NCBI GenBank assembly: GCA_019419455.1
Contig: DXZW01000017.1
Coordinates: 1-9,874, forward strand
DNA: 9,874 nt
Direction: 5' to 3'
Origin: Collinsella sp.
GTDB taxonomy: Bacteria; Actinomycetota; Coriobacteriia; Coriobacteriales; Coriobacteriaceae
Both the position numbers and the translations under genes were made by a program. Shown one piece after another: positions 1-8,586 of the stretch; the first letter of the stretch is position 1; each line of letters opens with the position of its first letter. The notes under the pieces were generated by a model, which did not search any database, was not told the origin of the DNA, and saw only the letters and a program-made list of their open reading frames with translations.

Positions 1-52
1 TATAACCATGCAACGGAAAAGAGCCGCCCTTTCGGACGACTCAAACTGTAAT

Positions 53-97
53 GGGCTTTTTTAGCTACCCCCACAAGCGGGGTAGCTAAAAAAGCCC
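53..97. repeat. 19-bp perfect inverted repeat upstream of tRNA-Leu
   Basis: Positions 53-71 are perfectly complementary to 79-97, leaving a 7-nt loop at 72-78. Each arm carries a run of six T (left) or six A (right) next to AGCTACCC or its complement. The polarity is the reverse of an intrinsic terminator: the T-run precedes the stem and the A-run follows it on either strand, so I do not call it one. The right arm runs into a 35-nt sequence (84-118) that recurs near the right end of the window, so this belongs to a dispersed repeat. The segment before it (1-52) shows no gene I can support. Confidence 0.75.
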
Positions 98-118
98 CGT
101 CCCAAATTAGCTACCCTG
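84..118 (+). repeat. Dispersed 35-nt intergenic repeat, copy 1
   Basis: This stretch matches the reverse complement of 9718-9752 at 31 of 35 positions. The shared sequence runs AGCTAAAA, AGCC, CGTCCCAAATT, CTACCCTG. Its left part is the right arm of the hairpin at 53-97. Both copies are intergenic and upstream of a gene. A family of small dispersed repeats is the simplest reading; a copy count across the genome would settle it. Confidence 0.65.
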
Positions 119-184
119 CTCCACTGCAACTCGTGGTGAGGTCGTGAGCCTGTAAAACGTGTGCGTGCGCTTGTCGCTCGTATC

Positions 185-193
185 TGCTATCAT
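185..193 (+). promoter_or_regulatory. Candidate extended -10 promoter for tRNA-Leu
   Basis: TGCTATCAT fits an extended -10 element (TGnTATAAT) with one mismatch in the hexamer (TATCAT at 188-193). Transcription would start near 200, about 13 nt before the mature tRNA 5' end, a sensible distance for a tRNA leader. The -35 position 16-17 nt upstream (about 165-171) is poor, which is tolerable with an extended -10. Assigned from position and sequence only. Confidence 0.45.
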
Positions 194-212
194 TCCTAAT
201 CTGTGCGCTCAT

Positions 213-296
213 GCGGGCGTGGCGGAATTGGTAGACGCGCCAGATTTAGGTTCTGGTGGGATTCCCGTGAAGGTTCGAGTCCTTTCGCCCGCACCA
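213..296 (+). tRNA. tRNA-Leu, anticodon UAG
   Basis: An 84-nt class II tRNA. The acceptor stem GCGGGCG (213-219) pairs with CGCCCGC (286-292), followed by discriminator A293 and an encoded CCA at 294-296. The anticodon stem CCAGA (240-244) pairs with TCTGG (252-256) around a 7-nt loop, with TAG at 247-249, giving leucine and reading CUA and related CUN codons. The long variable arm GGGATTCCC (258-266) is typical of tRNA-Leu. The T arm is 269-285 with TTCGAGT in its loop. The trigger factor reading frame is open through this gene, but that upstream extension is not coding. It stands alone, 90 nt before tig. Confidence 0.97.
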
Positions 297-304
297 ACGC
301 ACCC

Positions 305-329
305 GCGTCGGCTTATGCCCTCGCGACGC
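305..329 (+). terminator. Weak hairpin after tRNA-Leu, possible terminator or processing site
   Basis: GCGTCG (305-310) pairs with CGACGC (324-329) around a 13-nt loop. Only TTGTTG follows, not a proper T-run, so termination would be inefficient and read-through into tig is possible. It could equally be incidental. Confidence 0.25.
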
Positions 330-374
330 TTGTTGCATAAAGGTACCAGCACCTCAGATAAGCTGGGCAGTATG

Positions 375-380
375 AGGAGG
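375..380 (+). promoter_or_regulatory. Shine-Dalgarno AGGAGG that fixes the tig start
   Basis: A perfect AGGAGG lies 6 nt before TTG at 387 and only 3 nt before GTG at 384. It lies inside the reading frame that would begin at ATG 372, which itself has no good ribosome-binding site. Spacing therefore selects TTG 387. Confidence 0.75.
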
Positions 381-386
381 AACGTG

Positions 387-1685
387 TTGAACATCACCGC
401 TTCTGACGTCAAGGACGCCAAGCTCACCGCTACGGTCACCATCCCGGCCGCCGACGTCGACGCCGCGATCAAGAAGGCCTACAAGGACACCGCCAAGAAG
501 TACCGCTTCCCGGGCTTCCGCGCCGGTAAGGCTCCCCGTCCGGTCATCGACTCTGCTCTTGGCGCCGAGGCTACCCTCGCTCAGGCCACCAACGACCTGA
601 TCGCCGCCAACGAGCCCGCCGTCCTCAACGAGCTGGACATCGTCCCCACCAAGAATGGTGACTACAAGGACCTCGACCTCGCCAAGGATCACGAGGACTA
701 CACCTACACCGTCGAGTTCTCCCTGCGTCCCGCCGCTGAGCTCTCCTCCTTCGACGCCGTCGAGATCGAGATGCCCCCTGCGGAGGTCACCGAGTCCGAG
801 ATCAACAACCAGGTCGAGATACTCCTCAACTACCGCGCCACCTTCGAGGACGTCGAGGGTCGCGCCGTCGAGGCCGAGGACTACGTCACCGTCGACCTTA
901 AGGCCGTCGAGAACGCCGACAACTTCGCTGCCGAGGGCCGCATGCTCATCGCCGGTAGCGACAGCAACCCCAAGGAGTTCAACGAGGCCCTGATCGGCGC
1001 CAACGTTGACGACGTCAAGACCGTCACCTGGACCGACGAGGTCGAGGAGGGCGAGGAGGCCGAGACCCACACCGTCGAGGTCACCGTCAAGGGTATCAAG
1101 GTCCGCAACACCCCCGAGCTCACCGACGAGCTCGTCAAGTCCGACTTTGGCTTCGACAGCATCGACGCCATGCGCGACGCCATCAAGATCGAGATCGAAC
1201 AGGACAAGGCTTCCCGCCTCCCGGCCGAGAAGGAGAACCGTTGCGTCTCCGCTCTCGCCGAGCGCCTGCAGCTCGACGAGATGGATGCTGACTACGAGCA
1301 GTCCGTCTTTGAGGAGCTTGGCCAGAACTTCCTGTCCAACCTCGCTGCCCGCGGCATGACGCTGGACACCTGGCTGCCCGCTTCCGGCCTGACCATGGAG
1401 CAGTTCATCGGCGACTTGCACAAGCAGGCCAACGACGTTGCGCGTGAGTCCCTGGCTCTCGACGCCCTCGCCCGCGAGCTCAAGATCGAGGTCACCGAGG
1501 ACGACATCAACGCCGAGTTCGAGAAGGCTGGCGTCAAGGACGTCGAGGCTTCCAAGGCCGAGTTCATCGCCGATGGCCGCATGCCTGCCGTCCGTGAGTC
1601 CATCCGTCGCTCCAAGGCTGTCGACCACCTGGTCGAGAACGCCAAGGTGACCGAGGTCGACGAGACCGCCAAGGACGCCGAGTAA
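387..1685 (+). CDS. tig: Trigger factor, ribosome-associated chaperone
   Basis: Trigger factor of 432 aa, the usual family length. It binds the ribosome next to the exit tunnel and shields nascent chains. Seen: the ribosome-binding signature GFRAGKAP at residues 43-50, the same numbering as GFRKGKVP in the E. coli protein, which supports the TTG start. A middle region at about 165-238 sits where the FKBP-type PPIase domain belongs and starts DYVTVDL. The helical C-terminal chaperone part begins near TPELTDELV (242-250). The middle domain looks degenerate: the conserved PGFE-type segment is replaced by NPKEFNEALIG, so isomerase activity is doubtful (inference). Codon use is extremely biased to C-ending codons, as expected for a highly expressed gene. 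ATG 372 or GTG 384 are less likely starts. It sits upstream of clpP-clpX, a widely conserved order. Confidence 0.95.
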   Translation: MNITASDVKDAKLTATVTIPAADVDAAIKKAYKDTAKKYRFPGFRAGKAPRPVIDSALGAEATLAQATNDLIAANEPAVLNELDIVPTKNGDYKDLDLAKDHEDYTYTVEFSLRPAAELSSFDAVEIEMPPAEVTESEINNQVEILLNYRATFEDVEGRAVEAEDYVTVDLKAVENADNFAAEGRMLIAGSDSNPKEFNEALIGANVDDVKTVTWTDEVEEGEEAETHTVEVTVKGIKVRNTPELTDELVKSDFGFDSIDAMRDAIKIEIEQDKASRLPAEKENRCVSALAERLQLDEMDADYEQSVFEELGQNFLSNLAARGMTLDTWLPASGLTMEQFIGDLHKQANDVARESLALDALARELKIEVTEDDINAEFEKAGVKDVEASKAEFIADGRMPAVRESIRRSKAVDHLVENAKVTEVDETAKDAE

Positions 1686-1761
1686 TTCTCGCCACCTTGC
1701 CCGCGAGCGCATGGGTGCGCCCGTGATGGGGTAAAGTTATACACCGGTTATCCGGTTGCTT

Positions 1762-1802
1762 CGTACGGTGCCAGCCAATGCATAGCATGCGGGCACCGTA
1801 CG
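1762..1802 (+). terminator. Stem-loop between tig and clpP, possible terminator or leader structure
   Basis: CGTACGGTGCC (1762-1772) pairs perfectly with GGCACCGTACG (1792-1802). A small inner stem, GCAT (1780-1783) with ATGC (1787-1790), sits in the loop. The tail TTTATCTA is a weak U-tract. It could end the tig transcript or fold in the clpP leader. A TATACA hexamer at 1738-1743 could be a -10 for clpP, but it has no convincing -35. No CIRCE, CtsR or HAIR heat-shock operator is visible here. Confidence 0.45.
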
Positions 1803-1848
1803 TTTATCTAGAACCAATTTGGTCCGCAAGAGAGAAATGGAGATGCGT

Positions 1849-2469
1849 ATGATCGCTAAGTTCGATTCCGCCCTCGTGCCATACGTTATCGAGCAGACGC
1901 CGCGCGGCGAGCGCAGCTACGATATCTATTCGCGCCTGCTCAACGACCGCATCATCTTCTTGGGCGAGGAGATCAACTCCGTCAGCGCCAACCTGGTCGT
2001 TGCCCAGCTGCTGCATCTTGAGAGCCAGGATGCCGAGAAGGATATCTCGCTCTACATCAATTCGCCCGGCGGCGAGGTTTACTCCGGCCTGGCGATTCTT
2101 GACACCATGAACTTTATTAAGCCGCAGGTCTCCACCATCTGCGTTGGTATGGCCGCGTCTATGGCCGCCGTGCTGCTTTCGGCCGGCGCCAAGGGCAAGC
2201 GCTTCTGCCTGCCGCACTCCAAGGTCATGATTCACCAGCCCAGCGGCGGTGCCCAGGGCCAGCAGACCGAGATCGAGATCGTGGCCGAGGAGATCAAGAA
2301 GACCCGTCGCGAGCTCAACCAGATCCTGTCCGACGCCTCGGGCCAGCCCATCGAGAAGGTCCAGGCCGATACCGAGCGCGACAACTACCTCACGGCTGCC
2401 GAAGCCCTCGACTACGGCCTGATCGACCGCATCGTCACCTCGCGCGACCTCGCCGCGAAGGACGCCTAG
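1849..2469 (+). CDS. clpP: ATP-dependent Clp protease, proteolytic subunit ClpP
   Basis: Serine peptidase (family S14), 206 aa. It forms the double heptameric chamber that degrades proteins fed in by ClpX or another Clp ATPase. Seen: the oxyanion and strand region NSPGGEVYSG (71-80), catalytic Ser104 in GMAASMAAVL, His129 in MIHQPSGG and Asp178 in TERDNYL, so the triad is complete. The glycine-rich handle region GGAQGQQTEIEI follows. Start: ATG 1849 has GGAG at 1839-1842 with 6-nt spacing and gives the usual short N-terminus before YVIEQT. In-frame ATGs at 1837 and 1843 cannot be excluded and would add 4 or 2 residues. It is cotranscribed with clpX, whose ATG is one base after this stop. Confidence 0.97.
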   Translation: MIAKFDSALVPYVIEQTPRGERSYDIYSRLLNDRIIFLGEEINSVSANLVVAQLLHLESQDAEKDISLYINSPGGEVYSGLAILDTMNFIKPQVSTICVGMAASMAAVLLSAGAKGKRFCLPHSKVMIHQPSGGAQGQQTEIEIVAEEIKKTRRELNQILSDASGQPIEKVQADTERDNYLTAAEALDYGLIDRIVTSRDLAAKDA

Positions 2470-2470
2470 G

Positions 2471-3880
2471 ATGGCCGGTAACATGCAGGACAACTTTGAC
2501 GAGAACGGTAACCCCATCCGCTGCTCCTTCTGCGGAAAAGAGCAGGGGCAGGTTCGTCGCCTTGTAAAGGGTCCGACCAACATCTTTATCTGCGACGAGT
2601 GCGTTGCCGCCTGCTCCGAGATCCTGGAGGAGTCGCTGGCTTCGGACTTTATGGACGCTGCCCGCAACGGCAAGCTGCCGGGCTTCCTCAACGATCACGG
2701 CCAGGCTGCGTCCCAGCCTGCCATGGATCCCGAGGCCGAGGGCTTTGAGCTCGAGGACGACGCGCGCCAGGTCATTACGCATGTGCCGACGCCGCACGAG
2801 ATCTATGACGAGCTTTCGGCCTATGTCATGGGCCAGGAGGACGCCAAGCGTGCCATGTCGGTTGCCGTGTACAACCATTACCGCCGCGTGATCGAGGGTG
2901 GCGCTGCGCTTTCGGCCTTTGACGACGGCTTGGATTCGCAGCTCGACGATGATATGGACGAGGTGGAGCTCGCCAAGTCCAACATTTTGCTGCTCGGGCC
3001 CACCGGTACCGGTAAGACCCTGCTGGCCCAGACGCTCGCACGCATCCTCGAGGTGCCGTTTGCCATTGCCGACGCCACCGCGCTCACCGAGGCCGGTTAC
3101 GTGGGCGAGGACGTGGAGAACATCCTGCTCAAGCTCATCAATGCTGCCGATGGCGACATTGAGCGCGCGCAGGTCGGCATTATCTACGTGGACGAGATCG
3201 ACAAGATCGCCCGCAAGGCCGAGAATCTCTCCATCACCCGCGATGTTTCGGGCGAGGGCGTTCAGCAGGCGCTGCTTAAGATTCTTGAGGGCACGGTGGC
3301 AAGCGTTCCGCCCACCGGCGGCCGCAAGCATCCCCAGCAGGAGCTGCTGCAGATCGACACGACCAACATCCTGTTTATCTGCGGCGGTGCCTTTGTGGGT
3401 CTGGACAAGATCATCGCCGACCGCGTGGGCAACAAGGGCGTGGGCTTTAACTCCGAGATCGCCGGCCCTACCTCGGTCGACGAGAACGACCTGCTGCGCC
3501 AGGTGCTCCCGCAGGACCTCAACGCCTTTGGCATGATCCCCGAGTTTGTGGGACGTACGCCCGTCGTCACCCAGACGCAGGCGCTCGACGAGGACGACCT
3601 GGTGTCGATCCTGACCGAGCCCAAGAACGCCGTGGTGCGTCAGTATCGCAAGATGTTCCAGCTGGAGGACGTTGAGCTTGAGTTTGAGGATGCCGCCCTG
3701 CACGAGATCGCCCGCATGGCGCTTGCCCGCAAGACCGGAGCCCGCGGCCTGCGCTCCATCTGCGAGGACGTGCTGCAGCAGACGATGTTCGACCTCCCCA
3801 GCGAGGAGGGCGTCACCAAGGTCATCGTGACCGAAGCCTCCGTAAAGGGCGAAGAACAACCCCAGCGCATCTACGGGTAA
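2471..3880 (+). CDS. clpX: ATP-dependent Clp protease, ATP-binding subunit ClpX
   Basis: AAA+ unfoldase of 469 aa, longer than the 424 aa of E. coli ClpX. It recognises tagged substrates, unfolds them and passes them to ClpP. Seen: the N-terminal zinc-binding domain with Cys18, Cys21, Cys41 and Cys44; Walker A GPTGTGKT (176-183); pore loop GYVG (209-212); Walker B with Asp241 and Glu242; RKH loop (285-287); the ClpP-docking tripeptide VGF (324-326), equivalent to IGF in E. coli; and the sensor-2 motif GARG (423-426). Extra length comes from an acidic linker after the zinc domain (about 86-98) and an Asp-rich insert at about 143-166 just before Walker A. AAGGA at 2458-2462, inside the end of clpP, serves as ribosome-binding site. 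The one-base gap to clpP implies translational coupling. Confidence 0.97.
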   Translation: MAGNMQDNFDENGNPIRCSFCGKEQGQVRRLVKGPTNIFICDECVAACSEILEESLASDFMDAARNGKLPGFLNDHGQAASQPAMDPEAEGFELEDDARQVITHVPTPHEIYDELSAYVMGQEDAKRAMSVAVYNHYRRVIEGGAALSAFDDGLDSQLDDDMDEVELAKSNILLLGPTGTGKTLLAQTLARILEVPFAIADATALTEAGYVGEDVENILLKLINAADGDIERAQVGIIYVDEIDKIARKAENLSITRDVSGEGVQQALLKILEGTVASVPPTGGRKHPQQELLQIDTTNILFICGGAFVGLDKIIADRVGNKGVGFNSEIAGPTSVDENDLLRQVLPQDLNAFGMIPEFVGRTPVVTQTQALDEDDLVSILTEPKNAVVRQYRKMFQLEDVELEFEDAALHEIARMALARKTGARGLRSICEDVLQQTMFDLPSEEGVTKVIVTEASVKGEEQPQRIYG

Positions 3881-3901
3881 ATCAGCCTAAAACATGTTTG
3901 C

Positions 3902-3938
3902 AAATAGCCTCCGACCACCCGCGGTCGGAGGCTATTTT
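3902..3938 (+). terminator. Intrinsic terminator of clpP-clpX
   Basis: The 15-nt arms 3902-3916 and 3923-3937 are perfectly complementary around a 6-nt loop. The stem has a GC-rich core and an A-rich start, and ends in TTTT. It lies 21 nt after the clpX stop, giving a standard Rho-independent terminator closing the operon. Confidence 0.88.
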
Positions 3939-3992
3939 ATATATGCGCAATAACCCCAACTACCTGTGCTATTCTGTGTGTTTGTTTAAGCC

Positions 3993-4021
3993 TTGGCAAA
4001 GTCATTTCAGACTGAAGTAAT
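3993..4021 (+). promoter_or_regulatory. Candidate valS promoter
   Basis: TTGGCA (3993-3998) and AGTAAT (4016-4021) are 17 nt apart. The -35 is fair and the -10 weak (four of six, lacking the key second-position A). Transcription would start near 4028, just before the long palindrome at 4032-4147, which would then form the valS 5' leader. A promoter is expected here because the preceding operon is terminated, but this exact placement is tentative. Confidence 0.3.
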
Positions 4022-4031
4022 CGATACCTAA

Positions 4032-4147
4032 GGGGAGGAATGTAGGCCCGATTTTCGTAGATTCCGCACGAGCCGAAGACCACGTAATGTGGTCTTCGAG
4101 CGAGCCCAGGACCTGACCGAGCGAAAATCGGGCCTACATTCCTCCCC
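4032..4147 (+). repeat. Nested palindromic element E1 in the valS leader
   Basis: Outer arms of 26 nt (4032-4057 and 4122-4147) are perfectly complementary. Inside is a 10-bp hairpin: CGAAGACCAC (4074-4083) with GTGGTCTTCG (4089-4098) and loop GTAAT. The core 4062-4112 recurs inverted at 6912-6960, matching at 45 of 49 aligned positions with a 2-nt gap. The outer arms do not match those of the second copy. The element ends 20 nt before the valS ATG. No coding content. I read it as a REP-like or non-autonomous palindromic element of unknown origin. Confidence 0.8.
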
Positions 4148-4167
4148 GGCGGGACAGGGAGAGATAT

Positions 4168-6864
<2,697 letters not shown>

Positions 6865-6879
6865 GGGTCACTGGGGGAC

Positions 6880-6987
6880 GCGGTTTGGGGCTTTGCTCGC
6901 TACTGCGAACAGTCCTGCTCGCACGAAGGCCACATTAAGTGGCCTTCGGCTCGTGCGGAACTTGTATCGAGCAAAGCACCAAACCGC
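6880..6987 (-). repeat. Nested palindromic element E2 between valS and folC
   Basis: Outer arms 6880-6899 and 6968-6987 are complementary at 19 of 20 positions (one G opposite A). Another 4 bp form outside (6875-6878 with 6988-6991) beyond a bulged C. Inside is a 10-bp hairpin: CGAAGGCCAC (6924-6933) with GTGGCCTTCG (6939-6948) and loop ATTAA. On the minus strand the core 6912-6960 is the same family as element E1 upstream of valS. No T-run follows, so it is not an obvious terminator, although it begins only 16 nt after the valS stop. An open frame crossing it carries no recognisable protein. Confidence 0.8.
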
Positions 6988-7069
6988 TCCCATAGCGTTT
7001 ACGGGGTGTCCGCTGCCCGGTAGGGCTACTTGGTCGTGGCCTTGATTCTGCTGCAAAGCGGTGTTTGGC

Positions 7070-7078
7070 TGATATTTT
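7070..7078 (+). promoter_or_regulatory. Weak candidate extended -10 for folC
   Basis: TGATATTTT resembles an extended -10 (TG, one base, TATTTT at 7073-7078; four of six). No recognisable -35 lies 17 nt upstream. It would start transcription near 7085, about 50 nt before folC. Tentative. Confidence 0.25.
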
Positions 7079-7084
7079 GAATGG

Positions 7085-7117
7085 GAGGGGCTCGTTGTTG
7101 CTTACGGGCCTCTTTTT
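7085..7117 (+). terminator. Terminator-like hairpin with T5 in the folC leader
   Basis: GAGG (7085-7088) pairs with CCTC (7109-7112), and CTCG (7091-7094) with CGGG (7105-7108, one G-U), with a bulged GG on the left side. TTTTT (7113-7117) follows at once. The stem is short and imperfect. It lies only 6 nt before the folC ribosome-binding site, so it could end valS read-through or attenuate folC. Confidence 0.35.
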
Positions 7118-7137
7118 ATGTTGAGGGGACTTTGGCT

Positions 7138-8481
7138 ATGGCAAAGCGTTCTGGGTTGTATTCGGTGCCGTTTGAGGTTCCGGAGCTTTCTTTTGATGAG
7201 ACTGTTGCACTTGCGGCCGATACGGGCAAGATTGCGCGTTATTCCACGCCGCTGCTCGAGACCGTCGTCGAGATGCTCGATGAGCTTGGTCGTCCTGACG
7301 AGTTCTATGATTGCGTCCAGATAGCCGGTACCAATGGAAAGACCTCGACGACGCGATTCTCGGCTGCCATTCTTCGTGGTGAGGGCCTTAAGACGGCACT
7401 CTTTACGTCGCCTCATCTGGTGCGCTATCCCGAGCGTATGGAGATTGATGGAAAGGTCGTCTCAGACGAGGTCTTTGCCCATGGTGTCTCTGCGGCGTAT
7501 GAGGCGGGTCGTCGTCTCAACGCACGTCGTGAGGCGGCTGGCGAGGAGCTCCGTTCTATTACGCCCTTCGATCTTTTGTCCGTGGCCGGTTTGACCATGT
7601 TTGCCGAGGCTTGCGTGGACGTGGCCGTGCTTGAGGTTGGCATGGGCGGACGCTGGGATGCTACGAGTGCGACCGATCCCGTGGCCGTCGCCATTACGGG
7701 CATTGGACTCGACCATACGAAGGTCCTTGGCGATACGCTCGAGGCCATTGCGGGGGAGAAGGCTGCGGTTATTAAGCCTGGGCGCCTGGTTGTTTTGGGC
7801 GAGGGCACGCATGAGCCGAACGTTCAGCGCGTGATGGATGCACGTTGCCGTGAGTGCGGCGTAGTGCCGCTCGTGGTGAACCATGCCACAACAAAGGTTC
7901 CGGCACACGTTGGTGATACGGTGGAGTTTAGCTGCACCACGCCGCGCGCGATCTATACGTCGAGGATGGTTAAGCCGGCGTATCAGCCGCAGAATGCCGC
8001 GTGCGCGATTATGCTGTGCGAGGGCTATCTGGGTCGCGAGCTCGACCATGAGGCGCTCGACGCTTCTCTTATGGGCTGCCCCACGCCGGGTCGCTTTGAT
8101 GTGCTGGGAACCGATCCGCTCAAACTGATCGACGCCTGCCATAACCCCCAGAGCTGCGAGAACTTTGTGAGCGCACTGGACGAGATCGATCCGTGTGTAG
8201 AGAATCGCCCCACGCTGCTGTGCGCCGCGCTGGCCGATAAGGACGTGGCGGGCATCGTCGACGTGCTTGTTCCGGCCTTCCCCCGTGTGGTCGTGACGCA
8301 GACCGATTCCGATCGCGCCCTGCCGGCGGAGGAGCTCGCTGCCCTGGTGGACGCCGATAAGCTCGCGGGCGTGTATCCCAACGTATCCGAGGCCCTCGCA
8401 GCTTTCGAGGCCGCGGGCGAGCCCTTCGTAGCAGCCGGCACCATCACCCTGGCCGGCGAAGTGGCAGGTCTGCTGCGCTAA
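7138..8481 (+). CDS. folC: Folylpolyglutamate synthase / dihydrofolate synthase
   Basis: Mur-ligase-family ATP-dependent enzyme of 447 aa. It adds glutamate to folates and, in bifunctional members, also to dihydropteroate. Seen: P-loop GTNGKTST (64-71), the family motif FTSPHL with TSPHL at 90-94 followed by PERMEIDG, EVGMGGRWDAT (starting at Glu166), the GLDHTKVLG and GEKAAVIKPG segments of the central domain, and the substrate-domain motif DACHNPQS near residue 339. Start: ATG 7138 has GAGGGG (7123-7128) 9 nt upstream. The in-frame ATG at 7081 would add 19 residues crossing a hairpin and is rejected. The 5' half uses many T-ending codons, while the last third is C/G-ending like its neighbours. 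Whether it is mono- or bifunctional cannot be told from the sequence. Confidence 0.95.
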   Translation: MAKRSGLYSVPFEVPELSFDETVALAADTGKIARYSTPLLETVVEMLDELGRPDEFYDCVQIAGTNGKTSTTRFSAAILRGEGLKTALFTSPHLVRYPERMEIDGKVVSDEVFAHGVSAAYEAGRRLNARREAAGEELRSITPFDLLSVAGLTMFAEACVDVAVLEVGMGGRWDATSATDPVAVAITGIGLDHTKVLGDTLEAIAGEKAAVIKPGRLVVLGEGTHEPNVQRVMDARCRECGVVPLVVNHATTKVPAHVGDTVEFSCTTPRAIYTSRMVKPAYQPQNAACAIMLCEGYLGRELDHEALDASLMGCPTPGRFDVLGTDPLKLIDACHNPQSCENFVSALDEIDPCVENRPTLLCAALADKDVAGIVDVLVPAFPRVVVTQTDSDRALPAEELAALVDADKLAGVYPNVSEALAAFEAAGEPFVAAGTITLAGEVAGLLR

Positions 8482-8486
8482 CCCAT

Positions 8487-8570
8487 CCCCTCATCAGTTG
8501 CGGTGAAATAGTTCCTGTATTTGGGTTCTAGCAGCCCATCCAGGAACTATTCCACCGCAACTTCTAGGGG
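8487..8570. terminator. Long hairpin between convergent folC and the M24 peptidase gene
   Basis: Arms 8496-8517 and 8541-8562 are complementary at 21 of 22 positions. CCCCT (8487-8491) with AGGGG (8566-8570) extends the stem beyond a small internal loop. The 23-nt apical region can form a further short stem (TGGG 8522-8525 with CCCA 8535-8538). It starts 6 nt after the folC stop and ends 17 nt before the peptidase stop, the position of a bidirectional terminator. Neither side has a T-run, so this may instead be a dispersed palindromic repeat that stabilises 3' ends. Confidence 0.55.
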
Positions 8571-8586
8571 AGCTTTGGTGGCATGC

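Noticed and set aside
159..386. N-terminal extension of trigger factor through the tRNA gene
   Set aside because: The frame crosses a complete tRNA-Leu, and the ribosome-docking motif takes its normal numbering only with the start at 387.
354..1712. 452-aa minus-strand frame opposite tig
   Set aside because: Low-complexity sequence rich in Leu, Val, Gly and Asp that mirrors the codon bias of tig. No domain and no ribosome-binding site.
3939..4167. T-box riboswitch for valS
   Set aside because: No T-box motif (AGGGTGGnACC) was found. The structure present is the repeat element E1.
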